From the IMG/VR virus record IMGVR_UViG_3300025039_000014, positions 40,760 to 104,759 of that record: DNA of 64,000 bases; one strand, given 5' to 3'. The notes beneath the pieces are model-generated. The model saw only the letters and a program-made list of their open reading frames with translations, was not told the origin of the DNA and ran no database searches. This DNA comes from a virus. This document shows, one piece after another, positions 34,429 to 44,088 of the stretch. A program made the translations under genes and the position numbers. Each line of letters starts with the position of its first letter. The first letter of the stretch is position 1.

Positions 34429-37400
34429 GCCGCAGCACGTCAACCTGATCGTGGTTTACAACGCGCTGGACCTGCGCGACCGCGAGACCGCCAAGCTCAA
34501 CTTCGATCCCTCCAAAACCCTCGCCGATTACATGCAGGGTCTCGAAGACGTCGATCAGTGGTCGGTATCGATCAACGGCGAGTCCTACTCTCCCGATGAC
34601 TGGGTATTGATCAATCCCGCGCCTGACGACTACATCACGGTCGTTCCGATCCCCTATGGCGGCGGCGGCGGCAGCAAGAACATCATGCGCATGGTTGCCC
34701 TGGTAGCCATCGCCGTCGTGGCGCCCTACGCCGCGGCCTACATGCTCGGCACCACCGTCGCGGCGATGGGTATTGCCGGCGCAGCACTGACCGGCGTGAT
34801 CACCATGGCCGGCGGCATGCTGGTCAACGCCCTGCTGCCGCCATCAGTGCCCTCAGCCAACAACTCGGTCAGTCAGAGCGAGTCGCCCACCTACGGCATC
34901 GACGGTTCGAAGAACACCCAGACCGAAGACACGATCATTCCGCTGATCTACGGCTCATACCGTTACGCCGGCAACATCGTCAATCTCTCGACCGATAACG
35001 AGGGCAAGACACAGATCGTGAAAGCGATGATGGTCGTCTCGGAGGGTGAGATCGACGGTATCTCCGACTTCCAGGTCAACGATCAGCCTTTCGACAACTA
35101 CGAAGACGTCGAAACCGACTGGCGCCCAGGCGCTGCCAACCAGACCGCTTATGGCTGGTTCCAGGACACCAAGCGGATGGTCAACAAGGCCATCACGCTG
35201 TCGACCGAAGAGTGGGCGCAACACACCACCGAAGGTGAGATCGATCGTTTCCGTCTCGACTACCTCTGGCCGCAGGGTCTGGTCAGTATCAACGACAAGG
35301 GCAAGCGGACGGTCTATCAGGCCGAGATGAAAGCTCAGTATCGCAAGGCAGGCACGACAGCCTGGATCGATCTGCCACAGCGAATCTACACCGAAGCCGC
35401 GACCAGTCAGCCCTACCGTGTGTCTTTCGAGTCGCCGAAGCTCGCTGAAGGCATCTACGAGATTCGCACCCGTCGCCTGAACAACAAGGCCACCGAGGTC
35501 AACGTCTCTGACACGGTGCAGCTGGCCGATATCGTCGAGATCATCGACGACCGGGTGCCCTACAACCACACGGCCTCCTTCGCCATCCGAGTTCGCCTGA
35601 CCGATCAGCTCGGCAGCCTGCCGAAGATGACCGCGAAAATCCGCGGTATCAAGGTCGCCAAATACACCTACAACGGCGAACTCATCACTCGCGAGTGGTC
35701 AAACAACCCGGCCTGGATCGCAGTCGACCTGCTGACCAACAAGCGCTATGGCGCCGGCCTGGTGCTGTCTCGCATCGACTGGCGAGCATTCAACGACTGG
35801 GCGCAGTTCTGCCTCGACAATGAGCTGACCTTCAACGGCGTGTTCGACACATTCAGCAACGCCTGGGATGCCGCTCAGGTTGTGCTGCGCGTGGGCCACG
35901 CTCGATTCACCACTATCGGCACAACGCTCTCCCTCGCGATCTACCGCGCCAGCGAACCGGTGATGATGTTCGGCAACGGCAACATCATAGAGGGCTCGCT
36001 GAAACTCAACTGGTCGAGCATCGAAGATCGCTCCAACGAATTCGAGATCGAGTTCTACGACAAGGAGCTGGACAACAAGCAGAACACCGTCCGCCTGATC
36101 AACGAAGACTCAATCGCTCGCGGCGACATGCAACGCATCTCGACGACCCGCATGGTGGGTATCGACAACGAGAAGCAGGCATACAACGAGGCACTGTTCC
36201 AGAAGGCGATGAACGAAGGGCTGGTGATGTCCGGTCAGCTCGAAGCGCCAATCGAAGCGATGGTGTGTGGTGTGGGCGACGTGGTGCTGGTGCAGCACGA
36301 CATGCCGCAGTGGGGCGAGTCCGGCCGCATACGTCCGGGTTCGACAGCGAAGATCATCAAGATAGACCGCACGCTCGAGATCGGCGCATCACCGGTGAAT
36401 ATGTCGATGATGGTTCACCACTCGGTTGTGAAGCGCGCCAGCCCGACAGTGGCAATTGTCAACCACAACTCGGGCAGCGTGTTCATCCAGGGAGTGCCGG
36501 CGTCTGTCGCGGCCACACGCCTGGTCTTCGGCGACCAGGATCGCCGGATTCTCTCGATCCGCTCGGCCAACGGCTACACCGAGATCCAATTGGCGGACAC
36601 CGATGGCTTGGCTGTCGGCACCGGATTCGAGCTCTGGGATACCGATGTCATCGAAGCGCGTCAGATCGCGTCCTACGATGCGGAAACCTCGCAGATCACG
36701 CTGGTCAGCGCGCTCGGCCAAGTGCCGGCTGATCTGAGCAATTACATGATCGGTGTCACCGACAAGGCCGCGAAGCCATTCACGGTCGTTGGCGTATCGG
36801 GCGACGGCGATTATTCCCGCGTGCTCAAGCTGATCGAATACAACGAGACCATCTTCGATCCGGCCAACTTCCAGCCGACGCCGATCTATTCACGTCCGGT
36901 CCAGACAGTTCAGCATGTCCGCGATCTGACGGTGATCGAAGACAGTATCATCAAGTCCGCCTCGCTGATCAGCAGCCTTATCGTGAGCTGGAGCCTGCCG
37001 GAAGATGGCAACTACGCCGGCGCCAAGGTCTATATCGCTCGCAACGGCGGAGAGATGGAGATCCACGGTATCGCCGGCGCGGGCGTGACCTCCTACCACC
37101 TGCAAGCCAAGTTCGGCGAAGAGCTAGTGATCCGCGTGGTGGCATACGACGGCGGTGGACGCACGGCGAACTACAACACCGCCCCGCAGGTCACCTACAA
37201 CGTCACGGGCAGTCTCGATGTGCCAGCCAACGTCACCGGCTTCACGGCGCGCCTGGATCGTGACGGTGTCGAGCTGAACTGGATCAAGCTCGCTGATCCT
37301 GATGTCGTTGGCTACGAGATTCGCGAAGGCGAGGATTGGGAGACCGGCACCCTGATCGTCGAGGATCACGCCGGCACCCGTTTCTTCACCACCCTGAAAG

Positions 37401-40400
37401 AGAACGGCGTCTACTCCTACTGGATCAAGGCCATCGATCTCCGCGGCGCCATGTCTCGCGTCGCGACAACCGCCTCCGTGCGCGAGCTGATTACCCCGCC
37501 CGTGCCGGATGGCGTGTCCATCACGGTGACGGCGTTCACGGCGACCATCGTCATCGCTGCCGCCCCGTTCGGTATCACCTGGGAAGTCTGGCGTTCCAAC
37601 GCGCCGCTGCTAAACGGTCAAATTCTGTCGAATGCTGTCCTGGCCGGCACCGGCGACACCGTGCAGATCGTGGGTCTGGACTACGACACGACCTACTACC
37701 TGTATATTCGCGGCCGTTCGGCGTTCGGTGTCAGCGCCTGGTATCCGACACAGTTCCAGACCAGCGCCGATCCTGCCGAGATTATGGAGTTCATCGCTGG
37801 TCAGATCGATGAGTCGGCACTGGCCCAGGAGCTGGCTAAAGAGATCGAGAAAATCTCTGCGCCCGAGGGAATCGTTGGCTCCGTCAATGAGCGCCTTGCC
37901 GGCGTCCGTGATGACCTAGCCGATGAGGCTGTGCGCGTCGACGGTTTGATCAACGAGGCGAACGAGTCGACCAACAAGGTGCAGCAGAACCTGTTGGACG
38001 AAACCGTCAGACTCGACGGCCGTGTAGACGGTATTTCACTGTCGATTGATGCCACCCAACTGACTCTCTCTCAACGAGACGATGAGCTGGCACAACGCCT
38101 TCTCGAAGCCGAGACTTCCATCGTCGACGAGGCCAGGGCCAGTAAGGATCGCGATTCTGCGCTGACCGAGACTGTCCAGGGCATCACGGCCACCTTCGAA
38201 GATAATAACGCCTACCTGGGCGAGCTCCGTCGGGTCGAGGCTGAGCGTGACGCGATTCAGGCTATCCAGTTCGAAGCTCTTGCCGTCACCGCAGCCAACC
38301 GAACCGCATCGATCCGCACCGAGAAGCAGATTCGTATCGATGGCGACACGGCAGAGGCTAGTGAGCGCTCCGCCCTCGAGGTTCGGGTTAACGACAACGA
38401 AGGCGCCATCGTCACCGAGTCTTTGACTCGCGCCGACGAGCTATCTGTCATCTCATCCCGGATCGGTGAGCTGTCTGCGAAGCTGGATGCCGTTCCGCAG
38501 TTCGGCTCAGGGTTCGAGCCCGGCACTGATTTGACGCAGTGGCAAGTGCCGACGACTGACACCCTGACGGTCCAGTCAGTCGACATTTACCAGGGCACGC
38601 AATCAGCCCTGCTGACGTCATCCTCGGCTACCCCGACGCCTGGCACCGACGGTATCGGTGTAACGCGTGCGTTGATCCCCTCCGGGGCGGCGGAAGCGTT
38701 CGAGGGCTACGAGATCGTGGTTCAGATCGCGGCCAAGCAGCCGGCGGACAATCCCACTGCCGAGTTCGCAATTGCCTTCGCTACCAACGGTGTCGGCAGC
38801 AGCACCTGGCGCATGTTCACGCCGACGCCGTCCTGGGACGTCTACCAGTTCACTTGGCAGGTGCCGGAAGGCTCGACGGTTGGTGTCAACAACATCGCGA
38901 TCTGGGCGGACACCTCCGGCTCAGGAAAGGGGCTTCTGGTGGATGGCGTCACGGTTCGCCGTGCGAATGCCGAGATCAGCGAGATCACCGCCGCGATCAC
39001 CACCGAGCAGGAAGCTCGCGTCAGCGCCGATGAAGCGCTGTCCACGGATATCCAAGCGACCACTGCGCGTCTGGGACTCGCCGAAGCCGCCATTCTCGAA
39101 GAGATCACCGCTCGCGCGACCGCCGAGGAAGCGACCACCGGTCAGATCACCGCCATCACGACGCGGGTGGGTGACAACGAGACTCGGATCGCCGAAGAGA
39201 CGCAAGCACGAACCACCCAGACCGACGCCCTGGCCACCCGCACGACCGCCATGGAGACGCGGATGGGTGAAGCCGAAGGCGCCATCACCTCAGAGACCGA
39301 AACACGGGCCACGGCGGATGAAGCACTCGGTCTCCAGATCGAAGAGATCAAGGCTGAGATGGGTGGCGATACCGCCGCAGTGGTCGAGGAACGTCAGGCG
39401 CGTGTCACGGCCGACAGCGCCCTCGCCTACCAAATCTCGAGCGTATCGGCACGCGTCGACGACGCAGCGGCACAGCTTCTCAACGAGCAGCGAGTTCAGA
39501 TCGAGCAGGCAAGCCTCGACGCGGTGCAATTCGAGGCGATCGAAGCCTCACGCGCCGGAAGCACGGCATCCATTCGCACCGAGCAAAACATTCGCCTGGA
39601 AGATGACCTGGCCGAAGCCTCCCGACGCGAGTCGATCGAGACACAAGTCGGCGATCTGGAGTCGACGATTACCGAGGAAGCGGTAGCCCGAAGCACCGCC
39701 GATATGACCCTGGCCGACCAGATCAGCCAGGTTTCAAGCAAGGTCGATCAGAACCAGGCCAGCGTCTCCGAACAGATCAAGACCTCGATCACCGGTAATT
39801 CGTTGATTCGTGATGGTTCGTTTGAGCTGGGTGATCTGGCCCTCTGGGGCGGCAGCGCCGTCAGTATTTCGAATATCAGAGAACGCCGTGACAGCACCTC
39901 GCCACTGAACCAAAACGCGCCGGCACGTTACTTCGTGGAGCTTGATGACGTAAACCACGACACCACAGCCTACCTGCATAACCAAGGTATGGTTCCTGTC
40001 ACGCCAGGTGCGCAATACACCTTCGATGCTTCCTATGCAGTCAGAGGCGAAGGCGACATCAGTATCGAGTTCTCGGTGCGATTTTTCGACCAAGATGGCA
40101 ATCAGGTTTCTTGGCCGTCGATCAAGCGTGTCAACCATGCAGAGACCGTTGCGTGGCTGAAACTCGGGCCGGTAACGCTCACCGCTCCGGCAGATGGCGT
40201 CCAAGCGATGATTATCATCGGTCGGATCTCGGGTGGCTCCGGCAGCCTGCTCGTGACCAACATCCGCGGCTATCGGGTGGATGAGGCGCTGGCTTCCAAG
40301 ATCGATCAGGTCCAGGCATCGATCGGCCCCAACATCGCCACCGCGATGACAGCCTACGAAACCAAAATCGATGCTAATTCGTCACGTTCGTCGCTTTCCA

Positions 40401-41974
40401 CGAACCTGACCAGCCAGTATCAGAGCTTCGTCGCGAGTCAGCTCACCAAATACGAAACCACGTCCACCGCCAACCTGGCGCGATCCACCCTACAGACCGA
40501 CGTTCAGGCGTATACCGACAACAAGTTTTCGGCGGTTCAGCTCACCGCGTCGGCGACCGCCTCGGGCACCAGTCTCGTTACCAACGGACTGTTCGCCAAC
40601 GGTTCGATCGAGGGCTGGGGCGATTCCACGCTGGTCAGGATTCTCAACAAATCAGACAGCGCGTCGGTCATCTACAAGAACTGCCCCACCAATTACTTCG
40701 CCGAGTTCGGTGACGATCAGCACGACCTCGACCGCTACTTCGTCGGCGAGTGGAAAGACTGCGCCGCCCACGAAGAGTTTGCCGGCAAGTTCAGTTGTTG
40801 TCGGGGTAGTAGTTCCGGCGGCCGGCTGGATATCGCGATTCAGTGGCGAGACGTCGATGGCGTGCTTTTCTTAGGCGAAACCATGCAAACGGTGACGTTG
40901 ACCGATGAGGCTGCCGGCTCCTGGCAAACCTCGGAGGTCAGCTCGACCATCTCCCCCGGTGGAGCGGTGAGAGCCCGCGTTCTCATTACCCGCAAGGCCG
41001 GGAGTTTCGGAAAGCTCTATTTCACCAACGTGGTGATGGTGCGCAACGACCCGGCACTGAACGCCTTCTACACCGCCAAGGTCAGCTCGAATGGCCTTAT
41101 CGGAGGCTTTGGCATCTACAACAACGGTCTGACTGTTGACGCCGGATTCGAGGTCGACAAGTTCTGGATCGGCCGCACGGAGGGCAAGGTCAAACCCTTC
41201 GTCGTGATGAACGGCAGCGTCTACATGGACGACGCCATGATCAACACCGTGACGATCGGCAAGCTGCGCTCGGCGACAGGCGGCGTCATCATTTCCGGCG
41301 GCAAGATCAAGGCGGAATTTATCGACGCTGACAATCTGGTCGTGAAATCAGCTGCGACGTTCACCGGTCAGGGCTCGCTATCCAAGAAAAACTCGCTGGG
41401 CTATTCGGAGGTTACAGGCACCAAGCCGCCGACCGATGCTGACCGCACGGCTTCGAACATCTCGTATGACACCAAGCGCGCCGGCGGTCGAAATATCGGC
41501 GACGTGCTCGAGGACGTGGCTGTCACTCGAAACCGGACGAACTACTGGATTCGTCCAGGCGAGACGACGATCAATGGCAACGCCATCTACACCGGGGACG
41601 CATACGTCGACACCCTTCAGATCAAGGGCGGAGCCATCATCGTGCCGCGTCAGGCGTTCGGTGTGGGTCAGGCTTCGGCTTCGCTCAGCATCGGCTCAGG
41701 CGTCTTCCCAGGCCCGATGGTGACGCTGATCTGCATGGCGTCGTTCACCAAACTCGGCGATGGCGACCAGCGGGTGATCATCGAGTATCGCAATCGCGAG
41801 CAGTTGAACGAGTGGATCAAGCTGGTGACGGAATGGCCGGACACCTACACGATCTCAACCATCATGGGCTTTCGTCAGATCGGCAACACCGGCGTTCACG
41901 ATGTCCGTGCGCGCTTCACCGACTCGAACAGTGACGGTCGAGTGTCACTGGTCTTCTTCCTGGGGCAACGCTAA
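34394..41974 (+). CDS. I+J-like tail-tip fibre / host-specificity protein, 2526 aa
   Basis: Tail-tip protein for receptor recognition. Residues 1-90 resemble lambda gpI (small beta domain), followed by two hydrophobic helices (~95-145, IGATTVAAMGIAG-like) and a linker; lambda has I and J as separate genes, so this is a fusion. Residues ~150-850 are the J-like ring region, ~855-1115 fibronectin-III-like repeats, ~1120-1340 and ~1520-1790 Ala/Glu-rich coiled coils with a duplicated unit (STASIRTEQNIR near 1715 and RTASIRTEKQIR near 1300), ~1365-1510, ~1800-1930 and ~2060-2210 beta-sandwich, sugar-binding-like modules, and a beta-rich C-terminal tip. The length is about twice lambda J. Confidence 0.9.
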   Translation: MSTSLIPVVQIEPQHVNLIVVYNALDLRDRETAKLNFDPSKTLADYMQGLEDVDQWSVSINGESYSPDDWVLINPAPDDYITVVPIPYGGGGGSKNIMRMVALVAIAVVAPYAAAYMLGTTVAAMGIAGAALTGVITMAGGMLVNALLPPSVPSANNSVSQSESPTYGIDGSKNTQTEDTIIPLIYGSYRYAGNIVNLSTDNEGKTQIVKAMMVVSEGEIDGISDFQVNDQPFDNYEDVETDWRPGAANQTAYGWFQDTKRMVNKAITLSTEEWAQHTTEGEIDRFRLDYLWPQGLVSINDKGKRTVYQAEMKAQYRKAGTTAWIDLPQRIYTEAATSQPYRVSFESPKLAEGIYEIRTRRLNNKATEVNVSDTVQLADIVEIIDDRVPYNHTASFAIRVRLTDQLGSLPKMTAKIRGIKVAKYTYNGELITREWSNNPAWIAVDLLTNKRYGAGLVLSRIDWRAFNDWAQFCLDNELTFNGVFDTFSNAWDAAQVVLRVGHARFTTIGTTLSLAIYRASEPVMMFGNGNIIEGSLKLNWSSIEDRSNEFEIEFYDKELDNKQNTVRLINEDSIARGDMQRISTTRMVGIDNEKQAYNEALFQKAMNEGLVMSGQLEAPIEAMVCGVGDVVLVQHDMPQWGESGRIRPGSTAKIIKIDRTLEIGASPVNMSMMVHHSVVKRASPTVAIVNHNSGSVFIQGVPASVAATRLVFGDQDRRILSIRSANGYTEIQLADTDGLAVGTGFELWDTDVIEARQIASYDAETSQITLVSALGQVPADLSNYMIGVTDKAAKPFTVVGVSGDGDYSRVLKLIEYNETIFDPANFQPTPIYSRPVQTVQHVRDLTVIEDSIIKSASLISSLIVSWSLPEDGNYAGAKVYIARNGGEMEIHGIAGAGVTSYHLQAKFGEELVIRVVAYDGGGRTANYNTAPQVTYNVTGSLDVPANVTGFTARLDRDGVELNWIKLADPDVVGYEIREGEDWETGTLIVEDHAGTRFFTTLKENGVYSYWIKAIDLRGAMSRVATTASVRELITPPVPDGVSITVTAFTATIVIAAAPFGITWEVWRSNAPLLNGQILSNAVLAGTGDTVQIVGLDYDTTYYLYIRGRSAFGVSAWYPTQFQTSADPAEIMEFIAGQIDESALAQELAKEIEKISAPEGIVGSVNERLAGVRDDLADEAVRVDGLINEANESTNKVQQNLLDETVRLDGRVDGISLSIDATQLTLSQRDDELAQRLLEAETSIVDEARASKDRDSALTETVQGITATFEDNNAYLGELRRVEAERDAIQAIQFEALAVTAANRTASIRTEKQIRIDGDTAEASERSALEVRVNDNEGAIVTESLTRADELSVISSRIGELSAKLDAVPQFGSGFEPGTDLTQWQVPTTDTLTVQSVDIYQGTQSALLTSSSATPTPGTDGIGVTRALIPSGAAEAFEGYEIVVQIAAKQPADNPTAEFAIAFATNGVGSSTWRMFTPTPSWDVYQFTWQVPEGSTVGVNNIAIWADTSGSGKGLLVDGVTVRRANAEISEITAAITTEQEARVSADEALSTDIQATTARLGLAEAAILEEITARATAEEATTGQITAITTRVGDNETRIAEETQARTTQTDALATRTTAMETRMGEAEGAITSETETRATADEALGLQIEEIKAEMGGDTAAVVEERQARVTADSALAYQISSVSARVDDAAAQLLNEQRVQIEQASLDAVQFEAIEASRAGSTASIRTEQNIRLEDDLAEASRRESIETQVGDLESTITEEAVARSTADMTLADQISQVSSKVDQNQASVSEQIKTSITGNSLIRDGSFELGDLALWGGSAVSISNIRERRDSTSPLNQNAPARYFVELDDVNHDTTAYLHNQGMVPVTPGAQYTFDASYAVRGEGDISIEFSVRFFDQDGNQVSWPSIKRVNHAETVAWLKLGPVTLTAPADGVQAMIIIGRISGGSGSLLVTNIRGYRVDEALASKIDQVQASIGPNIATAMTAYETKIDANSSRSSLSTNLTSQYQSFVASQLTKYETTSTANLARSTLQTDVQAYTDNKFSAVQLTASATASGTSLVTNGLFANGSIEGWGDSTLVRILNKSDSASVIYKNCPTNYFAEFGDDQHDLDRYFVGEWKDCAAHEEFAGKFSCCRGSSSGGRLDIAIQWRDVDGVLFLGETMQTVTLTDEAAGSWQTSEVSSTISPGGAVRARVLITRKAGSFGKLYFTNVVMVRNDPALNAFYTAKVSSNGLIGGFGIYNNGLTVDAGFEVDKFWIGRTEGKVKPFVVMNGSVYMDDAMINTVTIGKLRSATGGVIISGGKIKAEFIDADNLVVKSAATFTGQGSLSKKNSLGYSEVTGTKPPTDADRTASNISYDTKRAGGRNIGDVLEDVAVTRNRTNYWIRPGETTINGNAIYTGDAYVDTLQIKGGAIIVPRQAFGVGQASASLSIGSGVFPGPMVTLICMASFTKLGDGDQRVIIEYRNREQLNEWIKLVTEWPDTYTISTIMGFRQIGNTGVHDVRARFTDSNSDGRVSLVFFLGQR

Positions 41975-42510
41975 TGGCAGATGAAACGACGGCAACGACC
42001 GAGATCGAAGCCGATGACGAGGAATACGGGGTGGTGTCGTCAAAGGACGACCTGCCCTTCGTGATGCCGATGGAAGAGTTCCCCGAACTCCCGGAAGGCG
42101 GTATTCAGGAGCCAGTGCCGCTGGTGAAGTTCACGGTCTACAACAACGAGACCGGTCGAGTCACCCAGTTTGGGGAATGCGCTGCCGATGAGCTGGAATT
42201 TCAGGACCAGGACGAACCTCACCTGACCGTCATCGAGGGCGTTTACCATTTCGACGACTACTACGTCGACCTGGCCACCCATGAACCTCGCGAGAAGCAA
42301 AACTACCTCTACCGGCTCGAGACCACGCCGCTGACGCTGACGATCATTGGCCTGCCCGCCGGAACGAAACTGGCAGTTGCCGGTATGGCTCTTGTGACCG
42401 ACGAAGAGGCAACGGAGATCGACTTCGACGTGCCCGGCACGCACGAAATCAGCCTGTCGGGACTGGTCTCTCATCACAACACCAGCTTCGAGGTGACGAT
42501 CGATGGCTAA
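41974..42510 (+). CDS. Probable tail-fibre-associated protein, 178 aa
   Basis: It starts one base before the J-like stop. It is very acidic at the N-terminus (EIEADDEEYGVVSSKDDLPF), with beta-rich segments after residue 50 and a final strand module with SLSGLVSHHNTSFEVTIDG. I infer a small fibre component or chaperone by position. It overlaps the next gene by 8 bp. Confidence 0.65.
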   Translation: MADETTATTEIEADDEEYGVVSSKDDLPFVMPMEEFPELPEGGIQEPVPLVKFTVYNNETGRVTQFGECAADELEFQDQDEPHLTVIEGVYHFDDYYVDLATHEPREKQNYLYRLETTPLTLTIIGLPAGTKLAVAGMALVTDEEATEIDFDVPGTHEISLSGLVSHHNTSFEVTIDG

Positions 42511-42904
42511 ACTGTCCGTCCGCAAATTCGAGTGCCAGGATGCGGCGATCGCCGATCACTGTCTCAAGGTCGATCAGGCTGCCGAAGAGGCACGCTCGCG
42601 GTTTCTGACCTCCGGCACCGGCCAAGCCATGGCCTATCAGTCGAAGTTCGAGGATGCCTCGCGCTTTCTCGCCAATGAGGCTGGCGCCTTCCCATGGCTC
42701 GGGGCGGAAGCCGAGATTCGGGACAAGACGATGCGCGAGGTGGCGACAGTCATCGTAGAGACCCGCAAAAAGTGGGACATGATCGGTTCCACTATAGAGA
42801 TCCATCGTCTCCAGGCGAAACAGGCAATTCGCGATGCCAAGACACCGGCAATCATGCATGCGATCGCCGAAAGCACCGTCAAAGCTCTCTCAGAACTCGC
42901 GTGA
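42503..42904 (+). CDS. Helical tail-region protein, 133 aa
   Basis: The sequence is helical throughout (ADHCLKVDQAAEEARSRFLT, then TVIVETRKKWDMIGSTIEIH) with no signal peptide or membrane segment. It is coupled to the previous gene by an 8-bp overlap. It may be a fibre-assembly chaperone; no family was recognised. The gene ends 15 bp before palindrome 11. Confidence 0.62.
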   Translation: MAKLSVRKFECQDAAIADHCLKVDQAAEEARSRFLTSGTGQAMAYQSKFEDASRFLANEAGAFPWLGAEAEIRDKTMREVATVIVETRKKWDMIGSTIEIHRLQAKQAIRDAKTPAIMHAIAESTVKALSELA

Positions 42905-42919
42905 GGGCTTGACAAAATA

Positions 42920-42939
42920 GTAAGTAAGCGCTTACTTAC
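42920..42939. promoter_or_regulatory. Palindromic operator-like site 11, with -35 box
   Basis: GTAAGTAAGCGCTTACTTAC. A perfect TTGACA lies 5 bp before it (42909-42914). A -10 at normal spacing would fall inside the palindrome (TTACTT or TACTTA). This is the promoter in front of the lysis genes. Confidence 0.88.
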
Positions 42940-42986
42940 CATGATATGATTGCCCGGTCATTAACCTTTGGCGGGGAGATTGCGAC

Positions 42987-43343
42987 GTGAAGGATACGAT
43001 CACTGAGGAAGTGGTTTCGACCCTTGCCTCTCAACCTATTGGCGATGCGATCCCCGAACCGGTGCTGAACTGGGCCGACAAAAGTCTCTGGATCGTCATG
43101 GGCTTCATTCTGTTGGGTCATGTCGCACGCAATCTCGTCTCCGACGAGCCATTCAATATCCGCAAGTTCATCGGGGAAATGATCCTCGCCGCCATCGGGG
43201 CTGTCTCGATCTACGTGATGGGACTGCTACAGGGGCTGCCCGAGCCACAGATCATCTTCATCGGCCTACTGACTAGCCTGGGCGGTCTGCGAGCTCTCGA
43301 ATGGGCCGCGAAGATCACTCGTGCGGTCAAGAAAATCTCGTAA
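42987..43343 (+). CDS. Holin-like membrane protein, 118 aa
   Basis: Two to three hydrophobic segments: about residues 32-50 (LWIVMGFILLGHVARNL), 64-84 (EMILAAIGAVSIYVMGLL) and 88-105 (PQIIFIGLLTSLGGLRAL), with a basic C-terminus (AKITRAVKKIS). It stands directly before the endolysin, behind palindrome 11 with a perfect TTGACA -35 box. It fits a holin that controls lysis timing. A GATTGCGACGTG leader provides the ribosome binding site (GGGGAG, 42972-42977). Confidence 0.75.
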   Translation: MKDTITEEVVSTLASQPIGDAIPEPVLNWADKSLWIVMGFILLGHVARNLVSDEPFNIRKFIGEMILAAIGAVSIYVMGLLQGLPEPQIIFIGLLTSLGGLRALEWAAKITRAVKKIS

Positions 43344-43355
43344 GGAGATAGACCC

Positions 43356-43841
43356 ATGCAATTCGCACTCAACTTCCCCCGTCGTGAGTTCGAGCTTTCC
43401 CAGACTGCCGTTCGCAAGGGTATCGATAACACGGTCCCCGACGAGCTCGTGCCGAATGCCGCTCGCCTTTCCTGGTGGCTGCAAGAGCTTCGCAACAAGA
43501 TCAACCGGCTTCACCGCCAAGAGTCTCGCTCGCGTGAGCTGCCGATCGTCATCACCTCCGGTTATCGCTGCCCGGCGCTGAACGAAGCCATCGGCGGCGC
43601 CGAGAATTCGCAGCACTCCAAGGCAGAAGCCGTCGACATTCACGTCCCTGGCATGACCTCGCGTCAGCTCGTCGACTTCATCGTGGCCAACCAACCCGGC
43701 TACGACCAGATGATCGAAGAGTTCGGCCAGTGGGTGCATGTCAGCGTGACCACTCGCCCGCGTGGGGAAGTGCTCGTTGCCAAGCGCAACTCTCGGGGCA
43801 AGGTCAGCTACGCCCCTCTCGTGACGCAAGAAGAAGCCTAA
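43356..43841 (+). CDS. Endolysin, M15-family peptidase
   Basis: 161 residues. The M15 zinc site is clear: SGYRCPALNEAIGG, then SQHSKAEAVDIHV (His and Asp ligands) and the late EFGQWVHVSV (His ligand). It cleaves the peptide cross-links of peptidoglycan at lysis. There is no signal peptide, so it is released through the holin. It starts 12 bp after the holin behind AAGGAGATAGACC and is followed by the terminator at 43848-43867. Confidence 0.9.
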   Translation: MQFALNFPRREFELSQTAVRKGIDNTVPDELVPNAARLSWWLQELRNKINRLHRQESRSRELPIVITSGYRCPALNEAIGGAENSQHSKAEAVDIHVPGMTSRQLVDFIVANQPGYDQMIEEFGQWVHVSVTTRPRGEVLVAKRNSRGKVSYAPLVTQEEA

Positions 43842-43847
43842 TCCTGG

Positions 43848-43867
43848 GCCGGCTCCGGCCGGCTTTT
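43848..43867 (+). terminator. Intrinsic terminator after the endolysin
   Basis: GCCGGC/GCCGGC stem, TCCG loop, four T. It overlaps the leader of the next small gene. Confidence 0.75.
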
Positions 43868-43878
43868 CGAGGTGAATC

Positions 43879-44088
43879 ATGACCGACACCGATGCAATCG
43901 CCACGATCTCTGGCTTGACCACGGAGGCCAATAACGAGACCACCGCGATCCAGACCGCTTATTCGAATTTCGACGCGTCCAAAGCGGCATTGACCCAGGC
44001 CGAAGCGGAAGTTTCTGCGCGACTAACGCTCATGGACAAGCGGGTTCGCTACGTCATCAATCGATATGGGGAAGGCAATGGCGCTTGA
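43879..44088 (+). CDS. Hypothetical protein, 69 aa
   Basis: It starts behind CGAGGTGAATC. A short helical protein (TAIQTAYSNFDASKAALTQA) with a basic end (DKRVRYVINRYGEGNGA). There is no signal peptide or membrane segment, so it is not a typical spanin. It overlaps the first spike-like gene by 11 bp and probably functions with it. Confidence 0.6.
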   Translation: MTDTDAIATISGLTTEANNETTAIQTAYSNFDASKAALTQAEAEVSARLTLMDKRVRYVINRYGEGNGA

